Positions 23,078-35,251 of a stretch of DNA of 64,000 nucleotides are shown here, one piece after another; the first letter of the stretch is position 1; each line of letters opens with the position of its first letter. The position numbers were made by a program, and so were the translations under genes. Origin of the DNA: Branchinecta lynchi. Taxonomy: Eukaryota; Arthropoda; Branchiopoda; Anostraca; Branchinectidae. The notes under the pieces are model-generated. The model was not told the DNA's origin. It made no database searches and saw nothing but the letters and a program-made list of their open reading frames with translations. Location of the stretch: NCBI GenBank assembly GCA_023053575.1, contig JAKZAP010000013.1, positions 5,776,001-5,840,000 of the forward strand. Direction: 5' to 3'.

Positions 23078-24815
23078 ACAAGAGCTACGAGCTCATATGG
23101 CACTTGTACGAGTAGGCTGTACAAGAAAGTAGATGAGAACGTCACAAAATACACCCGCCATCCAAAAATGCGGTTCGGAAATAGAAATAGGATATTTAGT
23201 TTCACTCGTTTCTGAGCAGTTTCGGCATCGTCTCGATTGTCTGTAGCAAATGCACATGACTGTTCAAACTTTCATCCCAATAAATCAATTTGTTTGATCC
23301 CTAGACGTGCTACACGATTTCCGGTACTCACTCTATCTCCACCTACCGTGGCCGAATCTGGTTCGGAATAAAAAAAATCGACCACCTAAAGCATCTTCGT
23401 TTATACCATCTATCAAGTTTCACTCGAATCTGAGCATTTTTGGAAAGTTCCGGCCCCCCCCCTCCCACCAACGTTGTCGGAGCCGGTTCGGGAAAGTTTC
23501 GTTTTATATCTGGAACTATTCTAACTCACGACTACCGGAATTCGAGGAAACCCCCTCCAACTCCCCCCACAGAGCCCCGAAACCATCTGGCTCCGTCAAT
23601 TTCATCTAGGCCTAATGCTTGTTCCATCCATTAAGTTTCGTCCCAATCCCTCTGCTTTTAGAGTTTTCTGAGTTTTCCAACCCCCCCCCCCATCCCCACA
23701 AGTATCGGACCCGACCCGGACGTGACAGTGAACGTCCGAGGCGATAGCTCACCAGACAAGTTTCATTCAAATCCGATCACCCGTTCAAAAGTTATGCACG
23801 CCACTAGATTCCGGACTCCCCATCCACCCACTCCCCCCACGATGGTCGGGTCGGGGAAACGGCTGTTCTCAAGTCAATCTGTTCGGATCCCTGACATACC
23901 TGCCAAGTTTCATCGCCCTAGGACATCAGGAAGTATGCCGAACTCGCGGGATCGCTAGAAATCCGGACCCCCACCCCAACTCCCCCACAGTGCCCTGATC
24001 CGGTCCGGTTATGTCAATGACGTGTCTAGGACCTGTGCTTGTTTTCCCACCAAGTTTCATCCCGATCCCTCCACTTTAAGCGTTTCTCAAAATTTCCGGT
24101 TCCCTCCTCCAACTCCCCCCAGTGTCATCGGATCCTGCCCGGATTTAAAGTGAGATGTCTGAGACACGAGGTCATCCCAAATATCAATTTTCACCAAGAT
24201 GACGATTTCCTATTTAATATGGTCGGGTCCCAGACATCCCTGTCAATTTCCATCGTCTCAGCACATCAGGAAGCACAGAACTCGCGGGATCACTGCAAAT
24301 TCGGACTTCTCCCCCCCCCCCCCGACTCCCCCAAAATTAGCGGATCCTTTCCGGTTGTATCAGTTACGTATCTACGACTTTTGCTTGTACTTCCCACCAA
24401 GTTTCATCCGGATCCCTCCACTCTAAGTGTTTTCCAAGATTTCCGGTTTCCCCCTCCAACTCCCCCCAGTGTCACCGGATCCGGTCTGGATTTAAAATGG
24501 AGGGTCTGAGACACAAAATCCTTCCATATATCAAGTTTCATTAAGATCCGATCACCCGTTCGTAAGCTAAAAATATCTCATTTTTCCTATTTTTTCCGGA
24601 TTCCCCCTCCCTCCACTCCCCTCCAGATGGTCGGACTGTGGAAGCGACAATTTCTAATTTAATCTGGTCCAGTTCCTGATATGCCTGCCAAGTTTCATCG
24701 TCCTAGCTTATCTGGAAGTGCCCGAACTAGCAAAACCGGGACCGACAGACCGACTGACGGACAGAAATTACAATCGCTACATGGCACTTGAGTAAGCTCA
24801 AGTGCCATAAAAAAC
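23078..24815 (+). mobile_element. R1 repeat, complete copy a
   Basis: Starts ACAAGAGCTACGAGCTCATA with a GAGC/GCTC hairpin and ends GGCACTTGAGTAAGCTCAAG then TGCC. The body alternates AAGTTTCATCNNGATCC-type, TCCGGTTCCCCCTCC-type and GGATCCGGTCCGGA-type modules, with a GACCGACTGACGGACAGA run before the final hairpin. The proline-rich frames (23307-24509) follow from this composition and are not conserved between copies. Confidence 0.88.
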
Positions 24816-25317
24816 CCGAGACACGTGGTTTCCCAATCAACGAGGCACTTATGAGATGAACTGAGAATTTCAGACGTCAGATCAACTCAACCCAGTGGTG
24901 AACAGAATTGCCTCCCACGGGACAAGCTGCCGACCGACAGGTCATTAATTAAGGTCCGTAGTTTACTTCGGCGACTCGAATCGGACGCGGCTTCGAATCC
25001 CCATATCAAACAACGACATATCTTGCCACATTTCCGAAAGGCGAGAAACTTCAAGCTGGACAATTTCACGTAATAGAAAAAGCAATTTCGCGGCATAATT
25101 GCGGTATGCGGCATAATAATAATTTTACGCGGCATTTTCCTCAGAATCGCGGCATTATGGGCAGAATCGTGGCAGCACTGGCGGCATCAACGCGATGTTC
25201 TTTAAAACCCTGTCAGCATTTGTTTTGCGGACCACTCTCCCACGGCGCTGAGAGCTCGCCTTCCCTTTACCTAGTTCCAGGATCTTTTATAGATTATTTG
25301 TGTTAGTGCTTAGTTGC

Positions 25318-26250
25318 AAGTGCCATATACCGATCACCTTTCGGTCGGTCGGTCTGTCCACTCATCTCGAGTTAGGGCACTTCCAGATGTGCTAGGAGGA
25401 TGAAACTTGGTAGGCATAAAAGGAACTCCACCAAACTGACTGGGAAATTATCATTTCCCTGATCCGACAACCCTGGGGGGAGTGGTGGGAGGGGGAATCC
25501 GGAATATTGACGTATGTATAACTTCTGAACGGGTAATCGGATCTTTATTAAACTGGATATTTGGAAAGACCTCCTGTCTCAGATGTCACACTTCAAGTCC
25601 GGAATGGATCCGGTCACTTTGGGGGGAGTTGGAGGGGGGAACCGGAAATTGGGCGACATGTTCAGAGAGGACAGATCGGGATAACTTGGTGGGAAGAACA
25701 AGCAAAATCCCTAGATACGGATTTGACAAAACCGGATCGGATCCGAGCACTATGGGGGGAGTTGGAGGGAGTGTTCCGCAATTTCGGTGATCCCGAGTTC
25801 AGATGCTTACACATGTGCTAGGACAATGAAAGTTGGCAGGCATATCAGGGACCCGACCAAAATAACTTGGAAATAGTCACTTCCCCAATTTGACCACTGT
25901 GGGGGAGTGGAGGGAGGGGGAGTCCGGAATATTGACGTATTTATAACTTTTGAACAGGTGATCAGATGTTAATTAAACTTGATATTCGGAAAGATCTCGT
26001 GTCTGAGATGTCACACTTCAAGTCCGGAATGGATCCGGTGACTTTGGGGGGAGTCGGAGCGGGGAACCGGAAATCGTTGACTTGTTCAGAGTGGACGGAT
26101 CGGGATGAAACTTGGTGCGAAGAACAAGCACAAGCCCTAAAAAAATAGTTGACAAGACCGGGCCGGATTCGAGCACTGTGGAAGGAGCTGGAGTGGGGGT
26201 TCCGGAATTCCAGTGATGCCGAGCTAAGATGCTTATACATGTGCTAAGAT
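25318..26250 (-). mobile_element. R1 repeat, partial copy in reverse
   Basis: The right end, on the minus strand, is near 25318 with GTGCCATATACCGATC and CGGTCGGTCGGTCTG. Units with GGACCGGATCC-type and GGGGGAGTTGGAGGG-type motifs follow. The opposite end is lost near 26250. Confidence 0.75.
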
Positions 26251-26673
26251 GATCCTAAAGGTCCAAGGATCATACCTAAAGGTCCAACAGTGCTTTTGAC
26301 TCAAGTGTTTTGACTACAGGAGAATTTCTTGTGCCCTTAAAGTGCGCGTCATCACAGACAAGTGCAAACAAAATTTTGTTTTCCAAAAGGATATCTACAT
26401 TGTCGTGATTTCACAACAAACCTGCGAATTGGCAAATTCCTACTTTCGGCCTTTTACCAAGCCTTGGAAGTGACATATGAGCTTACAGTTCTTGTTTACA
26501 GTCCGGCCTTTTCGTGCTCTGTTCTCTGCCGGATTTGTGTAAATATTTATATTGCAGAATTAGTGATTATAGTATGAACCTGAACCTGGAATCAGAATCA
26601 CGAAACACATAAAACGTGACTAGTCCAGAGCTGACAAAACTATGCTAAAATGAACGAAGATGTAGATGTACTA

Positions 26674-26843
26674 CACTGTAAAAAGCTTCTCCGTATAAAG
26701 ATTAAAATTAACTGCAGTATTTGCTACTCAGATTCGTCTTATCTCTACTTGGTATTAATTTTATCTGCGTAGAGATAAGAATAATCCGAGTAGCAAATAC
26801 TGCAGTTAACTTTAATCTTTATACGAAAAAGCTTTTTACAGTG
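26674..26843. mobile_element. Tc1/mariner-type palindromic MITE, copy 2
   Basis: A 170-bp element starting CACTGTAAAAAGCTT and ending AAGCTTTTTACAGTG, flanked by TA on both sides. AACTGCAGTATTTGCTAC and its complement make nearly the whole element one hairpin. It is the cleanest copy of this family. Confidence 0.92.
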
Positions 26844-26880
26844 TATGTGAGCCTTAATTCTCCAGAAATGAATGCAAATT

Positions 26881-27230
26881 TGCTGTACAGCAACAGGCTA
26901 TAGCCTACTGTTCTATGCTAACATTGACAATAGTTTTAGTTAATACCCGATAAGCACAGGAAGGGATAGCGGGTTAAACAAATATATAGCGGAACTCAAA
27001 AGAAAAAAAAACACCAAAATTAGCTATAAATTTTTTGAAAGAATGTTTTTAACCGTGCTGAAAATTTTCTGAACAGCAACGGGTTATACTATTCTGTACT
27101 AACATTAAGAACATTTTAGTTACCGCCCGATAACGCAGGAGGCGATACCGGAATAAACAAAAATCTAAAAAAGAGAAAAAACAAATTAATAATAAATTCA
27201 TAAAAAAAATGCTTGAACCAGCCGTGAAAG
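26881..27230. repeat. two tandem units of about 187 bp
   Basis: CAGCAACAGGCTATAGCCTA and CAGCAACGGGTTATACTATT begin two similar units, each continuing with CTAACATT, ATTTTAGTTA and CCGATAA...GCAGGA. Function unknown. Confidence 0.65.
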
Positions 27231-27256
27231 TTCAATAGGTATACCACGCAAACGAT

Positions 27257-27276
27257 GGGGGGGGGGGGGGGGGGTC
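27257..27276. repeat. poly-G tract
   Basis: An uninterrupted run of about 20 G (C-rich on the coding strand of the ADAM10 intron), about 380 bp from the exon d donor. Confidence 0.9.
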
Positions 27277-27656
27277 GACAGTCCAACAAAGAAGCCGACG
27301 TTTCCGCCAAAAAGCAATTTGGTTCCAACGTTTTAATTATGGGAAAACGTTCGTAACGTTTTAATTATGGGCGTTCCATAATCTGCTCAGCCTTTGGAGA
27401 GCGGGGCATAGCTTCAAACCAAACTTGAACATTCTACCTTGTCCATTCTTAGAATGACCTAACTTAGCACAATACAGCGTAACCGGAAGCAAATCTCATT
27501 AGTTACCAACGACAGACCCGAAAGCAGGTCTTGACAGGTCTTTAAGATGAGAAATGAGACTTGAGAACTCTCGAGTACCGGATACAAAGCAAAACTAAAT
27601 TTTACTAATGGAGTTGCCCCTTAGAGGAGACACGAATCACGAAATCAAAAGCTTAC

Positions 27657-27784
27657 AAGCATGGCTGGTCGTCTCCTGGAAGCTTACAACAGAGCTCGCA
27701 GGACTTCGTTGGAGGATCTCCGGGACCCGGAAGACACTGACAGGATTCCAATCCGTAGGCTAAGCAGATAGAGCCGGTACATTC
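27657..27784 (-). CDS. ADAM10: ADAM10/Kuzbanian exon d: cysteine-rich domain
   Basis: This 128-nt exon follows GTCTTTTCAG and ends TGCTT before GTAAGC. It encodes 42 codons plus two bases (residues 173-214 and part of 215). The sequence starts ECTGSICLAYGLESCQC and continues to CELCCKLPGDDQPC. GSIC-x-x-YGLE-x-C-x-C is diagnostic of ADAM10; the CELCCKLPGDDQPC stretch resembles invertebrate Kuzbanian and not the vertebrate CHVCCMKK type. The codon left open (TT) is closed by G from exon e to give Leu. The exon sits alone between repeats, with a Tc1-type MITE and a poly-G tract about 1 and 0.4 kb below it. Confidence 0.95.
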
Positions 27785-28914
27785 CTGAAAAGACACGGTT
27801 ATTCAATACGCTTGTTAATGGAAACACAAAGTATACGGGATTACGGTCGGATTTGTTTTGTATCGATGGAAACGTTGCTCAAGGGATGACGTAAATGGTA
27901 CGTAGGGGGTCAATAGATCATGCTTAATGATGTACGTTGCACCGCTAAGCAGGGGAGTTCTAGGGCTCGCTGGGGGTGGGCGGATTCCACCGTCCTGATG
28001 AACTTATTATGCCGAAGGGGAGTGGCAAATTTTCGACGTCAGAAATTCTAAAAGATTTGCTTTTACTATTCTTGCCCAGGACAAAGCCTTACATTTTACT
28101 GAGCTAATTCCATCTTTCGTTTCTCGTTTCCTCTCTTGTCTCGATACAATAGAGGGCCTGAGGCACATTTCGTTCAAGAAAATAACAAAACAAGTTTCCC
28201 GGGCAATTTCTCTGCGAAAGTTCGTCAGACCTCATTCCTCTACAAAAGGTCAAAGGCAAACAGGCGGTAAGCAGGCAAACAGGCAGTAAGAGACGACAGC
28301 GGTAGACGTAATGCAGATTGATAGAATGGCAGAAACTTGTGAGTCAGCGCACACGCTACATGTCGACACATAAGACGACACCCAGACGTATCGTACAGGT
28401 GCGTAAAGACGAAGTATAAGGGAGTGGTCTTCGGCGCTATCGTGTTTGGTAACGAGAGCCCCCCCCCCCCACTACCTCTCTAAGTTACGCCCAGCTAAGT
28501 AGTGATCAAAGCCATAGTTTTGGAGAATATCCTAGTTGTCATTTTAGCACATTGACCTTGTTCCTTCTTCATTCATCTGTAGAGGAAAAACAGAAAAAAA
28601 AACATGAAGCTGAGAAACACTGAGAAGACAGATACAGCACCTCTTGAGAAATAAATCGACCAATTGCAACATTATTACCTGTAAGAAGAGATGAACGAGT
28701 TCGTCCTTTTCTCGCACAAAGTCGGTGAGTTTCTCATCTCTCGTACGTAGCGCAAGTCCTTAAGTTGAGGTGAAGTCTACTTGGGAAATTTGTCGTATGT
28801 GGTTTAAGTTACGTCGTTACGTTCTTACGTTACGGAAAGAAATCAGCCTTAGGTACCTTAAGTAGGCCAGTGTGAAGGGGCCACGTAGCCACTTAAGCCA
28901 ATGTGAAAGGCAAT

Positions 28915-29895
28915 GTGAAAGCACCTTTATCGTCCTTCGCACATCTGTAAGTAGTATCCTATCTCGCGATCACCGGAATTCCGGAAAATCCACCCCAAAT
29001 CCCACCAAAGAGCCCCGACATGACCTGGTTCCGTCAAGAACGTACCTAATCCTTGTGCTTGTTCTTCCCACCAAATTCCATCCCGATCCCTCAACACTAA
29101 GCGTTTCCAAAAAAATTCCAGTGACCCCTTCCAACCCCTCCCCCAAAGTATCGGATCCGGTCCGGGCTTGACACGGAACATCTGAGACAATAACTCTTTC
29201 CACTTGCCAAGTTTCATTAAAATCCGATCGCCCGTTCATAAGTTATGAATGGTACTAGATTCCGCTTTCCCCATCCCTCCACTCCCCCCACGATGTTCGG
29301 ATCGTGGAAACGACTATTCTCAAATCGGTCTATTCGGATCCCTCATATTCCTGCCGAGTTTCATCATCTTATTACATCATGAAGTATCGAACTCGCTGGA
29401 TTAACATGAATCCCCCCCCAACTCCCCCCACAGTGCCCGAATCCCGTCCGGTTATGTCAATGATGTGTCTATGACTTATGCTTGTTCTTCCCACCAAGTT
29501 TCATCCCGATCTCTCCACTCTAAGCGTTTCCCAATGTTTCCGGTTCCACCCCCCCCCCCCCCCCAAATTCACCAGATCCGGTTCGGATTTGAAGTGGGTC
29601 GTCTGAGACACGAAGTCTTTCCAAATATCAAGTTTCATTTAAGATCCAATTACCCGTTCAAAAGTTATAAATACCTCAAGATTCCGGATTCCCTCCGTCC
29701 ACTCCCCCCACGATGCTCGGACCGGGGAAGTGACTATTTCCAACTTAATCATTTGGGGTCCGCGATATGCCTGCCAAGTTTCATCGTCCTAGCTTATGTT
29801 GAAGTGCCTAACTAGCAAAACCCGGACCGACCGACGGACAGACAGAAATTGCGATCGCTATATGGCACTTGGCCGAAGGGCAAGTGCCGTAAAAA
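28915..29895 (+). mobile_element. R1 repeat, 5'-truncated copy
   Basis: Enters within an internal unit and continues to the right-end hairpin GGCACTTGGCCGAAGGGCAA. It carries GACCGACCGACGGACAG before the hairpin. The proline-rich frames are repeat-derived. Confidence 0.82.
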
Positions 29896-30012
29896 AAACG
29901 GTTATGTAAATTGTTTCCCTGTTTTCGCTACAAGTCAACGGATCTCGAATAAGGCTTAGAACAGCAAAAACCGTGGGTTATTTGTTGAAAGCACAGCCTT
30001 GTTTTTTGTGTT
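29893..30012 (+). repeat. dispersed repeat (family 13), part 1
   Basis: ATTGTTTCCCTGTTTTCGCT, CTACAAGTCAACGG and GGGTTATTTGTTGAAAGC are repeated in complement at 59411-59512. Confidence 0.6.
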
Positions 30013-30332
30013 TTTTTTCCCTTCTCCTCCACTCAGCGACACAAGTGTTGCACTTTATCTTCCCATTTTTTACTTCTATTAGCTTTACTATTCTGTTCAT
30101 AACTTAACATTTACCTTAATATTTTCACCTTTACTTTTTATTATAGAAAAAACTATTACAAATCAAAATCAATGAAAAGCATTCGAAATGATTATTGTAA
30201 CATGGAAAAGAGTTAAACAGACAAAGACCAAACAAAAAACCAAACATAGGAGCACAACCCACCCCGAAAGGTGCCCTTCCGCCATAGGGCACTTCCACCG
30301 TGGTGGCAAAGACAACTGAAGCAAAACAAAAA

Positions 30333-31615
30333 CAAGACCAAAGGTTTCGATGGGATCCCAAAAATTCAATATCTGATCCAGACAACTGGGTCTTGTCTTA
30401 GCCAGATCCAGTCTTCGCCAGACTCCTTGAACATTTTTACAATTAAAATTCAGAAACAGATTAAGGCCAAATAGCTAATCACCTGAGAAAACCAAGTTCA
30501 GATTTGGATTCAGCATGTGTGTTTACCCCTATAAGTCATGTCTGTTTTGACGAAAACTTCCTGCCACTTCTGCCAATTTCCCGGTTCCGGCCGAACTCCA
30601 GAACTACTTGTCCGGCGAAAAAAGAAAGCTCAAAGACGAAATCAGGGTATCTTCTTTCCCCAGTAATGAACATCTAATCAACTTCAAATAGAAATTTAGC
30701 TTATAACAAATTTTCCGATTCCAGCCGGATTCCGGTCGAACTATATGTCCGGGTAAAATACGATTGTCACACAGGGACTAAGCATCTCTTCTTACTCCTA
30801 AATCGCTTATCTAATCAACTAGAGATAACACTTTGACTTCCAACAGTTTTCCGGTTTTGGCCGGATTCCGGGCGAATGTCCGGGTAGAAACTTGTTTTCA
30901 CATAAGTGTTCAGCATGTCTTCTTGCCCTAAATCGAACATCCAATCAACTCCAAATTCTACTTTTAATTTTGACAAACTTTCCGGTTTGGGCCGGATTCC
31001 GGTCGAAATACTTGTCCGTCGAGAAAATAGTTTTCACCATCGTCTTCAGCATGTCTCCCTACCTCTAAATCGAACATTTAATCAACTTCAAATAAAACTT
31101 TTACTTTCAACAAACTTTCCGGTTTGGGCCGGATTCTGGGCGAAATACTTGTCCATCGAGAAAATAATTTTCACCATCGTCTTCAGCATGTCTTCCTACC
31201 CCTAAATCGAACATCTAATCAACTTCAAATAAAACTTTTACTTTCAACAAACTTTCCGGTTTTGGCCGGATTCCGGGCGAACTACTTGTCCGATGACAAA
31301 ATGGTTTTCACCATCGTGTTCAGCATGTCTTCTTACCCCATAATCGACTATCACATTAGCTGTTTCAAAATATTTTGTTTGTCCCTTAATTTTAATCCCC
31401 TCCCCCACCCCTAAATGTAGAGCTACAAAGCCCATCTACGAACTTGACTGGTCCGACGACCCAACGAACCTTCTCACCAAGTTTCATCAAAATATCTCAT
31501 TCCCTTCGAGAGTTATCGTGCTTACAGACGGACGGACAGACGGACGGACGGACAGACGGACAACTTTTGCGATGTCATAGGTATCCCTCCACTTACGTTT
31601 TGGGATCCCAACAAG
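30333..31615 (+). mobile_element. R2 repeat copy c
   Basis: Full-looking copy from CAAGACCAAAGGTTTCGATG to CGTTTTGGGATCCCAA, with about eight units of roughly 120 bp and an ACGGACGGACAGACGG run near the right end. The short frames at 30906-31414 repeat one another because the units repeat; they are not a gene. Confidence 0.88.
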
Positions 31616-31629
31616 ACTCGAATTTATTT

Positions 31630-32670
31630 ACAATAAAAAAAACAACCCACCAACCTCCCAACTTTAAAACTTTACACTAAATAACATATTCTATTTAAAT
31701 TTTCCCATAAACAAAACAAATTGATTTCAGTGTGCTCTATTATTACAAGAACAAAACATTGGTAATAGAACACCCTGTAATCATCCCGCACATCAAAATC
31801 TGAAACACCATTTCACTTTTCTAGAAACCCACAAAACACAACTTTGAATGCTTTTCATTAAAAAATAAAACAAAAATAAAAATTTAAAACCAATTTCTTA
31901 CTATTTTCTCGTTAAAATTATATCACCATATTTACAATTATTCCCAAATACAATTAAATTAAAATCTGACTGAGCAAATTTATACTCTCCAGCCACTCGC
32001 AATCAACCGTTCTCGACCACTTTGTACACTGCGAATTCACTTTTACCAGCCCTTTCCACCACGCCTAAAACTGGCTAACTTTCACTCTCCATCCTTTCCT
32101 TCGTCTTTTCCACACATACACACATGCGCACCTAGCCATGAAACACATAGCTCGTTCTTTAAGTATATCTTCCACTTCAAAGCATAACTTCACAATTTTC
32201 TTTCTACCCTCGACACTCGCTGCGTTCAGATCCTCTCGCTTTAATGCCTCAAAAAAAATCTCTCCGTTCTCACGACATTCTATTAGTTCATGCCTCATAC
32301 CGTCACTAACCGTTTCTCCACACAGATGGCCCAAGGGGCTTTCTGACCTTAGCATTCTATTTAAACGATCTTTATATGGGAAAATTCCATGAATTACAGA
32401 AAACATTATATCCCTGCAATCTTGTTCGCATCGACTTTCATGTAAATGCTTGAATGATACACCAAAGTCTATAAATGGTTCTTTTCTTTGGGCACTAAAC
32501 TCAACTTGGAGATTTGTTCTTGATTGCAGAACCTGTTCTATAACACTTTTCATGTCATTACTGTCAACTCCATTGTTCATCCACCCTCCCTTTCTGAGGC
32601 AACGGAGCGTTTCTGCTGCTCTTCTCAGCTCTTCAGAAATTTCTTTTAATTTTCCTACTACTGGGGAGTA
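31630..32670 (-). pseudogene. non-LTR retrotransposon 3' region with zinc-finger-like RT C-terminus
   Basis: A minus-strand frame at 32065-32580 (171 codons from its first ATG, open upstream to about 32660) contains IMFSVIHGIFPYKDRLNRML, then SPLGHLCGETVSDGMRHELI and ECREN. The H-L-C-G-x(n)-H-x-L-x-E-C pattern matches the zf-RVT domain at the C-terminus of many LINE reverse transcriptases. Upstream KLKEISEELRRAAETLRCLR is predicted coiled coil. An A/T-rich, C-containing stretch (31620-32060) is the likely 3' untranslated region. The polymerase core is missing. Confidence 0.65.
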
Positions 32671-32879
32671 GCCACCCTCTTATCATGCAGCTAAACTCAT
32701 CCTCTTTCGTCAAAGAATCGCGCAAATTCCTCAGGTGCAAGGATTCACATTTTAGTCTAAAATCAATCACTTCCAAACTTCCCTCCTTTCTCGGCACATA
32801 CAGCATTTTCATGCTCAGTTTCTATAATTTACCAAACCACATGAACCGCCATACCGCTCTCTCAATCTTGTCTCAACTC

Positions 32880-32965
32880 TCTCAACCTTGTTTTAAAGTA
32901 TTCAAATATTTTAAAATACTGTAAGTTGAAAAGTAAATAGTGCGAGGGGTCCTTTAAGCAAAACC
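32880..32965 (+). repeat. dispersed repeat (family 13), part 2
   Basis: TTTTAAAGTATTCAAATATT, AAATACTGTAAGTTGAA and AGTGCGAGGGGTCCTTTAAG recur in complement at 59325-59405. The terminal GTGCGAGGTGTCCTTTAAG also occurs at 54240. Confidence 0.65.
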
Positions 32966-32984
32966 TTTGAGGCACTACGATCAT

Positions 32985-34240
32985 CAATCAATCAATCAAT
33001 TTTATTCAACCCTAATAGCACTAGGCTAACACGGGCGGGAATTGGAAAAATAAACACTCACTAATAATACAAATAAAACACAAACTAACAAACAATAAAT
33101 AAGAAATGAGCATAAATCATGAACAATTAAAATGTTCAGTGAAATACGAGACAAATGAGTTTACGTATCTTTCTGAAGATTTCATAGGTGGGGGAACAAG
33201 CTTGGGGTTCGGGTCGTCCTTGCTTCGCGTTAGGTCCATGAGAGGGTGTAACGAAGTCCGGAAGGATGGTCCTCTTAAAATTTGATGGCCGAAACGCATG
33301 AGAAGAATATGTCTTCTTTCAGACAGTTTTTCGATATCGAGGAGTTGAAGGCTTTCGTTGTAAGATGTGTAATTGTGACCAAGTATTATTCTGCAGGCTC
33401 TCTTCTGCAGTCGTTCGATTTCGGCATCCTGAGCTGTCAAATGGGCCTGACATAATTTTTCAGTAGTTCATGGCGTCGAACCCCAAACCGCTTCAGGTGT
33501 GAAAATGAACGAAGGGTAGCACAGCTATTTTTCACTATTTTTCCCATTTCAGTTTTCCATTGGAGGTTATCATCCAGAATGAAGCCAAGAATTTGTACAG
33601 AATTTTCAATTTCTATCGACGATTCCGACTCGACTGTTTGTAATACTTGTTTAGTGAAATTAATCCTCATCACGTGACATTTGGAATTGCTGACTTCTTA
33701 TTTGACATCCGAGCATTGCTGATGGAGATTGGCGATCATGTCATGGAGCATCCCATCTTCATTGCCTCGAATCTCACGCAGAAGAGGAAGTGTGAGGTCA
33801 TCAGCAAACTTTAAACGGTTTCCCATGTTCGTCATGAGTTTGTTGACTACCATCAAAAACGCCAAGGGCCCGAGACGAGTCCCTTGCGGTGCCCCATAAG
33901 TTATCCTAACAGGCGGTGAAATGTCTTCATTGTTCAGCTGTACACAGTGTGACCTGTCGCCAGAAAATTAACGATCATCTGAACAAGGAATTTACGTGCA
34001 CCCATGTCTGTAGCAGCAATTGCATATTTTCCGTGATCGAGGTAGTCAAACGCTTTAATGAGGTCGGCGATCAGGAGGTCTACGTAAGAGTTTGCCTTTT
34101 CAAGATGCTTAAGGGCGTCGTCAAGCAGGAGTGCGAGATAATGGATTGTACTGTGGCCAGGCCTAAAGCCAAATTGTCGAATGTCTAGAGAGTCTTCTAT
34201 GTCACTGTACAGCCAGCGAAATAGGAAAGGGATCATGGTC
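32985..34240 (-). pseudogene. CR1-like non-LTR retrotransposon, 5'-truncated reverse transcriptase
   Basis: Read on the minus strand: RQFGFRPGHSTIHYLALLLD and LLIADLIKAFDYLDH (34236-33934). After a frameshift come YGAPQGTRLGPLAFL and KFADDLTLP (about 33930-33760; the catalytic F-A-D-D). After a stop, NSVQILGFILDDNLQWKTEM and YVRPI (33673-33437). After another frameshift, RLQKRACRIILGHNYTSYNE (33440-33117). These are the ordered motifs of a LINE RT. The 3' end has TTGA-type microsatellite units at 32985-33003, as in CR1-type elements. Two frameshifts and a stop make it inactive. Confidence 0.9.
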
Positions 34241-34639
34241 CCTTTCAGATAGTATTATGGTCAAAATTATTTCTTTCACTTTGCAATTAGGATGCGCACT
34301 TCAAGGGCGCTAGAAATTCATTTGTAAGTAAGATCCCCAAAGCAGAAATGATCATGGGCCCTTGGGGATCATGAAAATGTATCGTTTGCACAAAACCTTT
34401 TTTTTATGTGCTTTGCGGTTAGGATAAGAACTTTAAAAGAATCATTTGTAAGCAAAACCCTTGAGGCAAAAATGATAATGGGCCCTTTGAGATCACTAAA
34501 ATGTACATTTTGGTCAATTTCTTTCACTTTGGAGTTAGGAAGCGCACTTTAAGGGCGCTTAACATTCATTTGTAACCAAAATCATTGAGGCCAAAATAAT
34601 CATGGGCCCTTTTGAGATCATGAAAATGTGCCCTATGGT

Positions 34640-34780
34640 CAAACTGATTTCTACGAGTAAGGTCCGTTTTAGATACTTGAAAACCATACGTCTTGCCGCT
34701 ACTCCCTAGTGTTATCTGGCTCTGCGGTGAGTGCGTGGCCTGAAGGGTGACACGCAGCATTGCTAGAGCTTGATACCCTT
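34640..34780 (-). repeat. hAT-like family 12 fragment
   Basis: TACTTGAAAACCATACGTCT, GCCGCTACTCCCTAGTGTTA and TCTGGCTC correspond to the end of the element at 63084-63416. Confidence 0.5.
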
Positions 34781-35251
34781 TAAGTGCCCACAGAACTTAT
34801 CAAATATAACTGGCAATGTAGAAAAAAAGCACTTAAATACAAAGTTCTGAGTAATTTCCTGTTCCCAGTTTTAGGGAACAAAACAGTTTTAGGGAAGACA
34901 TAAGTCTTCTTTAGCAAAGGATGTACTTCGGCAGTTTACGGCGGAGAGAACACCAATTCGTTAAGTCGCAATAAATGCGACCGTAAACGAACGGTGGCTA
35001 TGAACTCTTAAGACGTCTCCAAATTAGACTAGCTCCCGTGGACGGCTGTGTGAACAGAGCATGGGCTTCTTTTCTTCTGGCCGTTGGTCCGGCCAAGGTC
35101 CCCTAAGACACAAAATGCGAAGAATCACAACTCTCAACAGTTTCACCTTAAGGCTACAGGGCTGTAGGAAGACTAGAGGAATTATTAGTAAAATTATTAA
35201 ATAAAAGTTTTGAACTGGTCGTTGGAGGTAGTTTACAAAACTGACAGTTGA

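Larger units (their letters stand above)
22288..27656 (-). other. intron d-e of ADAM10 (5.4 kb)
   Basis: M1 copy 3, two R1 elements in opposite orientation, a Tc1-type MITE, the 187-bp tandem pair and a poly-G tract. In 22288-22719 and 24816-25317 I see nothing beyond A/T-rich tracts. Confidence 0.75.
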
